A stretch of DNA of 10,654 bases from Verrucomicrobiales bacterium (GTDB taxonomy: Bacteria > Verrucomicrobiota > Verrucomicrobiia > Verrucomicrobiales > V1-33). Positions 6,232 to 10,654 of the stretch are shown here, piece after piece (within the stretch, counting starts at the first letter, position 1; every line of letters begins with the position of its first letter). The stretch is taken from assembly GCA_023253575.1 (NCBI GenBank), contig JALRGB010000703.1, forward strand, positions 1 to 10,654, written 5' to 3'. The notes beneath the pieces are model-generated. The model was not told where the DNA came from, ran no database searches, and worked only from the letters and a program-made list of their open reading frames with translations. Position numbers and translations under genes: made by a program.

Positions 6232-7143
6232 GTGGTTGTCCTCCGTTCCATCCCAGATCTTGCCGGGGTGCCGGGGCCGGTCCATCTGGCCATCGGCGTG
6301 TTTGATGGGGTCCACGCCGGTCACCAAGCGGTCATTCGCACGGCGCTTGGCCAACCCGGCGGCTCATCGGTGGTGGTGACGTTTGATCCGCATCCCGCGC
6401 GGGTCTTGCGACCGGAGCGTGCGCCTCTGATGCTGACGTCCATCCGGCATAAATTGCTCGTCTTTGAGCGGCTCGGGGTGGAATATACGCTCGTGCTGCC
6501 TTTCGACGAAGCGTTTGCGCGCACGGAGGCCGAAGATTTTGCGGGGCAGCTCGGCCGCGCCTGCCAGCCGCTCGGATCGATCACGGTCGGGGATGACTGG
6601 GTTTTTGGTCACCGGGCCCGTGGCACGGTCGCTCTGCTGCGGTCGCTGGGGTTGACAGTGCACGCAGTGCCGCCGGTCCACGTCGATGGCGTGGCGGCGC
6701 GCAGCACGGGGGTGCGCGAGGCGGTGGCCGCCGGTGATTTTGGGCAGGCCGCTCGCCTGCTGGGGCGCCCGTCGACCGTACTGGGAACCGTGGTGGCTGG
6801 TCAGCAGCTCGGGCGTCGTCTCGGCTTCCCCACCGCGAATCTAGCACTTGAGAACGAGCAGCTGCCCCCCAACGGCGTCTACACTGTGCGCGCCCGCCTC
6901 GGATCCGATACGGTTCTGGGCGTGGCCAACCTCGGCGTCCGCCCGAGCGTGGAAAATGGTGAACCAATACGACGCCTAGAGGTGCATCTTCTCGATTTCG
7001 CCGAAGAAATCTACGGACGCGAAATGGAGGTCGAATGGGTCGAGTGCTTGCGTCCGGAGCAGGCTTTTTCGTCTCTCGAAGCCTTGACCGCGCAAATCAC
7101 CCGCGACGTGGCTCTGGCGCGTCAACGGCTGAGCTGTGCCTGA
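6232..7143 (+). CDS. ribF: Bifunctional riboflavin kinase/FAD synthetase RibF
   Basis: RibF phosphorylates riboflavin to FMN and adenylates FMN to FAD. The N-terminal nucleotidyltransferase half has GVFDGVHAGHQAV (22-34), FDPHP (51-55) and GDDWVFGHRARGTVALL (120-136). The linker STGVREAVAAGDFGQAARLL (158-177) joins it to the C-terminal riboflavin kinase half, with LGRRLGFPTANL (193-204), NGVYTVRA (214-221), GVANLGVRPSV (230-240) and the probable catalytic Glu250 in RRLEVHLLDF. Small departures from consensus are RST for SST near 157-159 and RPSV for the usual RPTV; neither removes a known catalytic residue. The 303-residue length is normal. The GTG start at 6232, preceded by ACC and lacking a Shine-Dalgarno, sits 3 bp after truB and favours co-translation. 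It is the last gene of the plus-strand operon in the window. Confidence 0.95.
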   Translation: MVVLRSIPDLAGVPGPVHLAIGVFDGVHAGHQAVIRTALGQPGGSSVVVTFDPHPARVLRPERAPLMLTSIRHKLLVFERLGVEYTLVLPFDEAFARTEAEDFAGQLGRACQPLGSITVGDDWVFGHRARGTVALLRSLGLTVHAVPPVHVDGVAARSTGVREAVAAGDFGQAARLLGRPSTVLGTVVAGQQLGRRLGFPTANLALENEQLPPNGVYTVRARLGSDTVLGVANLGVRPSVENGEPIRRLEVHLLDFAEEIYGREMEVEWVECLRPEQAFSSLEALTAQITRDVALARQRLSCA

Positions 7144-7149
7144 ATTTGA

Positions 7150-7194
7150 GACACCCACTTTTGTCACCGACTGGCCGTCGAATGAGTGGGTGTT
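7150..7194. terminator. Inverted repeat between convergent ribF and aroE, probable bidirectional terminator
   Basis: ACACCCACT (7151-7159) is perfectly complementary to AGTGGGTGT (7185-7193), extendable by wobble pairs. A second small stem sits in the loop: CGAC (7168-7171) with GTCG (7177-7180). It begins 7 bp after the ribF stop and ends 63 bp beyond the aroE stop. No strong T tract follows on either strand, so termination by hairpin alone is uncertain; it could equally stabilise 3' ends. Confidence 0.5.
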
Positions 7195-7256
7195 CTATCG
7201 CTTTATGCCGCGCTCTTTCTTCCGCTTTGAATGTGAAATCTCCCCTGTTTTGAGGT

Positions 7257-8141
7257 TTATTCAGGCAGGCTGTCGAGCAACCCGCGGCGCATGGCCTCGA
7301 GTGGGGCTGGGGCGCCAAACCAGTATTCGAACGAGGCGGCTCCTTGGTGTAGGAGCATGGAAAGGCCATTGGCCGCCCGCGCCCCGGCTGCGCGGGCCGC
7401 GGCCAGCATGGCGGTTTCTGGCGGGCTGTAGATCATGTCGTAGACGTGATGATGTGACTCCAGCACGCTGTTGGCGGACAGCGGCGATTCCTCTGGTTTC
7501 ATGCCGACGGAGGAGGCATTGATGACGAGGTCGATGTCGCGCAGGTCTGGTTCCGTCTGCAGCGAGAGGCGGTCGGAGCGGTAAAAGGCCCCCAGTTCGT
7601 GGGCGAGGCGTTCGACTTTTTCCTTGGTGCGATTGACGAGGGTGAGGCCGGCGCAGCCGGCGAGGGCGCACTGGATGGCGGCAGCCCGCCCGGCGCCACC
7701 GCCGGCGCCGAGGATGAGGATGCGCTGGTGGGCGAGAGGTAGGCTGAATTCTTCGTCGAGCGCGCGGAGCAGTCCCGGGCCATCAGTATTATATCCGAGA
7801 ATCTTGTTTTCCCGGAAAACAAGCGTGTTGACCGCCCCCAGCCGCCGGGCCAGCGGATCGACTTCATCGGCAACCGCTAGCGCCGCCAGTTTGTGCGGGA
7901 TAGTGCAGTTGATACCGGCGAATCCGGCCTTTCGACAGGCGTGCACGGCCGTGACAAACTCCTCGGGTTTGATTTGCAGGCGGACGTATTGCGTTTCCAG
8001 TCCGCGGGCCGCGAGGCCGGGATTGTGCATTTGCGGGGATCGCGAATGAGCCACTGGGTCGCCAAAAACTGCCACTAGGGCTGGCGGGTGCAGATGCGGA
8101 AGATCAGGAATGTGGGCGAAGGTATAAACGGGCCAGCTCAT
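7257..8141 (-). CDS. aroE: Shikimate dehydrogenase (NADP+) AroE
   Basis: AroE reduces 3-dehydroshikimate to shikimate with NADPH in the chorismate pathway. From the ATG at 8141 the product is 294 residues. Substrate-domain motifs are VFGDPVAHSRSPQMHN (25-40) and NCTIPHK (78-84), which supplies catalytic Lys84; the usual NVT is NCT here. GAVNTLVF (102-109) and GYNTDGPGL (116-124, Asp120) follow. The NADP-binding domain shows GAGGGAGRAAA (145-155) and VNRT (169-172), then INASSVGM (207-214), YDMIYSPPET (234-243) and LHQGAASFEYW (264-274, Gln266). An in-frame ATG at 8165 would add eight residues; I prefer 8141 because it is preceded by TCC, like most starts here. Neither has a Shine-Dalgarno. 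It is transcribed alone, divergent from the propeller gene; the GTCAC boxes upstream are candidate control sites. Confidence 0.94.
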   Translation of the reverse strand: MSWPVYTFAHIPDLPHLHPPALVAVFGDPVAHSRSPQMHNPGLAARGLETQYVRLQIKPEEFVTAVHACRKAGFAGINCTIPHKLAALAVADEVDPLARRLGAVNTLVFRENKILGYNTDGPGLLRALDEEFSLPLAHQRILILGAGGGAGRAAAIQCALAGCAGLTLVNRTKEKVERLAHELGAFYRSDRLSLQTEPDLRDIDLVINASSVGMKPEESPLSANSVLESHHHVYDMIYSPPETAMLAAARAAGARAANGLSMLLHQGAASFEYWFGAPAPLEAMRRGLLDSLPE

Positions 8142-8171
8142 GGAGACAGCGTAGTCCCGGATCATCGCGCT

Positions 8172-8225
8172 GTCATCCGGCGGTCACGCTGCGGTCACGC
8201 TGTGGTCACGCTGTGGTCACAATGG
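8172..8225. repeat. Five GTCA(C/T) boxes at an exact 11-bp period upstream of aroE
   Basis: GTCAT begins at 8172 and GTCAC at 8183, 8194, 8205 and 8216, each start exactly 11 bp after the last. The three central 11-mers are nearly identical (GTCACGCTGCG, GTCACGCTGTG, GTCACGCTGTG); the outer two keep only the core. The array lies 31-84 bp upstream of the aroE ATG at 8141 in noncoding DNA, since an in-frame TGA for aroE occurs at 8184-8186. It may be an operator array on one helix face or a short tandem duplication. Arrangement is seen; function is unknown. Confidence 0.8.
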
Positions 8226-8346
8226 TTCCGGGAGATGGGAGTAATTGAAGGTGCGACTGGTGTAAGGCGCGGCTCAGGTCCGGCGGGATGAGGGGAGGTC
8301 AATGACTAGATGAAAGAGCTGGTTTGTTCCCGGCGGGCCCCTAGAA

Positions 8347-8386
8347 TTGACAGCAAGGTCTTGAAAGTTTGTCTTTTATTTATGAT
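8347..8386 (+). promoter_or_regulatory. Candidate promoter of the PQQ-propeller gene
   Basis: A consensus -35 hexamer TTGACA lies at 8347-8352 in the AT-richer part of the 290-bp intergenic region. No good -10 sits at the ideal 17-bp spacing (TGTCTT at 8370-8375 is poor). TATGAT at 8381-8386 is a good -10 but 28 bp away, and would need a weaker -35 such as TCTTGA at 8359-8364. The region contains promoter-like elements, but the start site cannot be fixed. Apart from the 11-bp repeats and the hairpin below, I see nothing else between 8166 and 8455. Confidence 0.28.
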
Positions 8387-8404
8387 TCTGCTGTCTGGCC
8401 GTTT

Positions 8405-8422
8405 CGCTGTCGTCTGACAGTG
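8405..8422 (+). other. Hairpin in the leader of the PQQ-propeller gene
   Basis: CGCTGTC (8405-8411) pairs with GACAGTG (8416-8422), six Watson-Crick pairs and one wobble, around a GTCT loop. A second CTGTC at 8391-8395 could pair with the same GACAG (8416-8420) instead. It is followed by GGGCGGCATC, not a T tract, so it is not a terminator. It sits 33 bp before the ATG at 8456, probably in the 5' untranslated region. Confidence 0.35.
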
Positions 8423-8455
8423 GGGCGGCATCATTGATTTCCTGTTTATTTATTT

Positions 8456-9760
8456 ATGTTTATTCTTTCTCATTCCACCTTCCGGTCACGATGGGGGCAG
8501 CTGCTTTCGGCTGTCGGCGTTTTGACGATGTTTTTGCCCTCTGTGCACGCGTCCGAGGCGCCCGCCAAGGATGAGGGATGGCCGCAATGGCGTGGGCCGC
8601 ATCGGGATGGCACGGTGGCGTCCACGCCGGCTTGGCCTAGTTCGCTGGGAGAAGAGTTTTTTCAGCGCACGTGGCGAATTGATTTGGGGCCCGGGTATTC
8701 GGGGCCTCTGGTCACGGGTGGGCTGGTGGTGACGACGGAAACCGAGGGCAAGGCCACAGAGGTGGTGCGAGCTCTGAAGATCGAAACCGGGGAGGAGGTT
8801 TGGCGTGCCTCATGGGAGGGGGCGCTGAGTGTGCCGTTTTTTGCGAAGTCGAATGGCGACTGGATTCGTTCGACGCCGGCGACGGACGGCACATTTGTGT
8901 ATGTGGCTGGCATGCGAGATGTGTTGGTGTGTTTGGAAGTAGCCACGGGCAAAGTTGTATGGCGTGTGGATTTTGTGAAGGAATTCAGCAGTGAATTGCC
9001 TGCTTTTGGCTGTGTGTGTTCGCCGTTGTTGGATGGGGATGCGGTGTATGTGCAGGCTGGAGGCGGGACGGTGAAGCTGGACAAGCGTACCGGAAAAGTG
9101 TTGTGGCGCGGGTTTCAGGACGGCGGTGGCATGTCAGGTAGCGCGTTCTCCTCGCCCATTATCGCCACTCTTGCCGGCCGACGCCAGATCGTCGTACAAG
9201 GCCGGGAAAAGCTGGCCGGGCTCGATCCATCGGACGGCAAAACCCTTTGGGAAACGCCGGTGGCCTCGTTTCGTGGAATGAACATCCTGACCCCAGTCAT
9301 TTTTCAAGACGGAGTCTTTACCAGTACCTATGGCGGTCGTAGCCAGTGGCTTAAAATCGCCGGCTCCCCTGACGCCCTGGCCGCCACCGAAGGGTGGTCG
9401 CAAAATGAACAAGGCTACATGTCGACCCCCGTCATCATCGGCTCCCATGCGTATCATCATCTGCGCAGTCAGCGTCTCGTCTGCTTTGATCTCACCACCG
9501 GCGAGGAAAAATGGACCAGTAGCGAGAAATTCGGCAAATACGTCAGCCTAGTGGCCCAAGGAGAACAAGTGCTGGCACTCGATGAACGAGGCCTGCTTTA
9601 CCTCATCGCCGCCTCCCCCGCGCAACTAAATATCCTTTCCGAACGCCGTGTCAGTGAAGAAGAAACGTGGGCTCACCTCGCCGTCGTCGGTCAGAATCTT
9701 TTTATCCGGGATTTGAAGGGGTTGGCGCAGTGGCGGTGGGCGAAAAAACCAAAACCCTGA
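8456..9760 (+). CDS. Secreted PQQ-like (BamB/quinoprotein-type) beta-propeller protein
   Basis: The 434-residue protein begins with a Sec signal peptide: Arg10/Arg12, a hydrophobic core QLLSAVGVLTMFLP (15-28) and probable cleavage after VHA (30-32). No lipobox Cys is present, unlike BamB lipoproteins, so it is probably periplasmic. The mature part opens with GWPQWRGPHRDG (41-52). PQQ-type repeat ends follow at TGEEVWRA (111-118), TGKVVWRV (164-171), TGKVLWRG (212-219), DGKTLWET (260-267) and TGEEKWTS (348-355), typical of propeller blades. These proteins act as scaffolds or as parts of sugar or alcohol oxidising systems; I see no catalytic residues that prove PQQ binding. Base skew changes abruptly near 9130. 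It has no Shine-Dalgarno; the start is preceded by TTTATTTATTT. It stands alone, convergent with sixA. Confidence 0.85.
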   Translation: MFILSHSTFRSRWGQLLSAVGVLTMFLPSVHASEAPAKDEGWPQWRGPHRDGTVASTPAWPSSLGEEFFQRTWRIDLGPGYSGPLVTGGLVVTTETEGKATEVVRALKIETGEEVWRASWEGALSVPFFAKSNGDWIRSTPATDGTFVYVAGMRDVLVCLEVATGKVVWRVDFVKEFSSELPAFGCVCSPLLDGDAVYVQAGGGTVKLDKRTGKVLWRGFQDGGGMSGSAFSSPIIATLAGRRQIVVQGREKLAGLDPSDGKTLWETPVASFRGMNILTPVIFQDGVFTSTYGGRSQWLKIAGSPDALAATEGWSQNEQGYMSTPVIIGSHAYHHLRSQRLVCFDLTTGEEKWTSSEKFGKYVSLVAQGEQVLALDERGLLYLIAASPAQLNILSERRVSEEETWAHLAVVGQNLFIRDLKGLAQWRWAKKPKP

Positions 9761-9784
9761 TCCAGCGTGCTGCCGCCGGAGTGA

Positions 9785-9800
9785 GGCGACCGCTGTCGCC
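9785..9800. other. Perfect hairpin in the gap between the propeller gene and sixA
   Basis: GGCGAC (9785-9790) pairs perfectly with GTCGCC (9795-9800) around a CGCT loop, 25 bp after the propeller-gene stop and 40 bp beyond the sixA stop. No T tract follows on either strand, so a termination role is weak; a role at the 3' end of either transcript is possible. Confidence 0.35.
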
Positions 9801-9839
9801 GTCGCTGGCGCTGTCTTTGTTCGGGCAGTTACACACTTG

Positions 9840-10292
9840 CTACAACAGGTCGGGCGAGAGCACGACCCGCAGGAGCGTCTGGGCCGCTCCTTCTCGGGGG
9901 CGCTGCTGCATCCAAGCAACAGCGCCTTTTTTCAGGGAAAATTCCCCGTTTTTTCCGGACAGCAATTTCATGATGATCTGTCCGGCGTACGGCTGATGGC
10001 CGACGATCAGGACAGGATGTGGGGAGCCAGGCCAGCCAACCGTGTGCAGGACGGCGTCGGCAGTGGCGCTGGGGGCCAGATCCGGATGCACTTGAAACGG
10101 GCGAGCCAGAGCTTCAGCCGTCTCGAGAGTGCGTCGGGACGGGCTGACCAGAATGAGCGCGTCCTGTGGTAGTCGCAGGTTCAGCCATTTCGCCATGCGG
10201 GCAGCCTGACGGCGTCCCCGTGCCGTGAGCTTTCGGCTCATGTCTGGTGATCCCTCTTCTGCTTCCGAGTGGCGCCAGATGATGAGTTCCAT
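9840..10292 (-). CDS. sixA: Phosphohistidine phosphatase SixA
   Basis: SixA belongs to the histidine phosphatase (RHG) superfamily and removes phosphate from phosphohistidine in signalling or phosphotransfer proteins. The 150-residue product shows the hallmarks: LIIWRHSEAE (3-12; Arg7 and nucleophile His8), LVSPSRRTLETAE (48-60; Arg53) and LIVGHQP (95-101; second catalytic His99). Length matches the compact SixA subgroup. The ATG at 10292 is preceded by ACC with no Shine-Dalgarno. It lies 97 bp downstream of the CHAD-domain gene on the same strand, so the two may form an operon, and it converges with the propeller gene. Its 3' portion contains the plus-strand terminator at 9899-9932. The partner protein is unknown; no histidine kinase or phosphotransfer protein is in the window. 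Confidence 0.9.
   Translation of the reverse strand: MELIIWRHSEAEEGSPDMSRKLTARGRRQAARMAKWLNLRLPQDALILVSPSRRTLETAEALARPFQVHPDLAPSATADAVLHTVGWPGSPHPVLIVGHQPYAGQIIMKLLSGKNGEFSLKKGAVAWMQQRPREGAAQTLLRVVLSPDLL
9899..9932 (+). terminator. Intrinsic terminator for the propeller gene, inside sixA coding DNA
   Basis: GGCGCTG (9899-9905) pairs perfectly with CAGCGCC (9920-9926). After one C-A mismatch, TGC (9907-9909) pairs with GCA (9916-9918), leaving loop ATCCAA. Six Ts follow at 9927-9932. This is a canonical plus-strand terminator, 138 bp after the propeller-gene stop. On the minus strand the same DNA is coding sequence near the sixA 3' end, and the A run precedes the stem, so it should not stop sixA transcription. 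Confidence 0.72.
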
Positions 10293-10389
10293 GGTGGTTT
10301 GATTTTCGTGCCGCGCGCTGGCGGTGCTTAGAAAGCGGCGAGTTTTGAGCGGGTGAACGGGCAGATGCTGCTCAAATGCCGCGGTTTTT

Positions 10390-10654
10390 TTAAATCGGCA
10401 AGGAGGACGCTTTCAAGATGCTTTTTGTTTTGGGTTTTAATTGAGTCGACGCGTCTTGAGTTTTGGCCGCGAGCCAGCCGTGGGCGAATGATACCGAGGA
10501 TACCATCGCGGTCTTGTGGCGGTTGGTTCCCTCGGTCAGGCGCGGGAGCATCGACCGGGCGACCGCCAAGTCATTGGCCTGTCCGAGGACCTCCTGAGCC
10601 TCGATCAAGGCCGCAAGATAGCGGCGGGTGCGGCGCGCCGATAGGCGCGATTGA
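10390..10654 (-). CDS. CHAD-domain protein, C-terminal part (runs off the window)
   Basis: The minus-strand frame is open from the window edge to a TAA at 10390-10392, giving 87 visible codons and no start. Its beginning reads RRYLAALIEAQEVLGQANDL, continuing AVARSMLPRL. This resembles the C-terminal helices of CHAD domains (LG-x-x-x-DL-x-V-x-x-x-L), followed by a helix around FAHGWLAAKT and a basic, disordered tail (QLKPKTKSILKASSLPI). CHAD proteins are helical and rich in conserved His and basic residues; characterised members bind polyphosphate, and some carry an N-terminal CYTH domain. Whether CYTH is present here cannot be seen. A TTG at 10608 could be mistaken for a start, but the family pattern continues upstream of it. 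The neighbour sixA is a recurrent partner of CHAD genes. The 97 bp between them hold no gene or clear terminator. Confidence 0.68.
   Translation of the reverse strand, partial: QSRLSARRTRRYLAALIEAQEVLGQANDLAVARSMLPRLTEGTNRHKTAMVSSVSFAHGWLAAKTQDASTQLKPKTKSILKASSLPI

Noticed and set aside
8142..8165. ATG at 8165 as the aroE start
   Set aside because: Possible, but it adds eight residues not needed for the fold, and its upstream context lacks the CC seen at most starts here. I kept 8141.
8172..8225. CRISPR array
   Set aside because: The 11-bp units follow each other without spacers, so this is a short tandem array, not a CRISPR.
9667..9996. Plus-strand frame across the propeller-gene end and sixA
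   Set aside because: It overlaps two real genes in other frames and shows no recognisable protein features.
1..10654. Insertion sequences, prophage, integrases or attachment sites
   Set aside because: No transposase or integrase motifs, long terminal inverted repeats or target duplications were seen; the window is a core chromosomal region.

Overview
The window is about 10.6 kb of moderately GC-rich bacterial chromosome, mostly a translation and transcription housekeeping block. The organism is most likely a member of the Verrucomicrobia or a close relative in the PVC group. I infer this from the gene order, from a secreted PQQ-type beta-propeller protein with the WPQWRGP opening common in Planctomycetes and Verrucomicrobia, and from nearly complete absence of Shine-Dalgarno motifs. 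That placement comes from recognition, not from a search.

Positions 1-7143, plus strand: a noncoding leader (1-194), then nusA, infB, rbfA, a DHH phosphoesterase of the NrnA type, truB and ribF. They cover transcription elongation and termination, translation initiation, 30S maturation, nano-RNA/pAp turnover, tRNA pseudouridylation and FMN/FAD synthesis. This is the widespread nusA-infB operon. rimP, ylxR and ylxQ are absent between or just before the genes, and rpsO does not follow. nrnA, truB and ribF are overlapping or nearly touching and look co-transcribed. A hairpin terminator lies between infB and rbfA.

Positions 7144-8455: a strong inverted repeat between convergent ribF and aroE, then aroE (shikimate dehydrogenase) on the minus strand, then a 290-bp divergent intergenic region. 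That region contains five GTCA(C/T) boxes spaced exactly 11 bp apart, a consensus -35 hexamer and a small hairpin.

Positions 8456-10654: a secreted PQQ-like beta-propeller protein on the plus strand. Convergent to it are sixA (phosphohistidine phosphatase) and, upstream of sixA on the same minus strand, the C-terminal part of a CHAD-domain protein that runs off the window. A textbook plus-strand terminator lies inside the sixA coding sequence, so the propeller transcript would run antisense into sixA.

The observation most worth checking is the nusA leader. It contains an upstream helix, an antiterminator-like helix and a terminator with a GTAA tetraloop and eight Ts. These pairings are mutually exclusive, as in a riboswitch or attenuator, and they sit directly before the gene for a termination factor.
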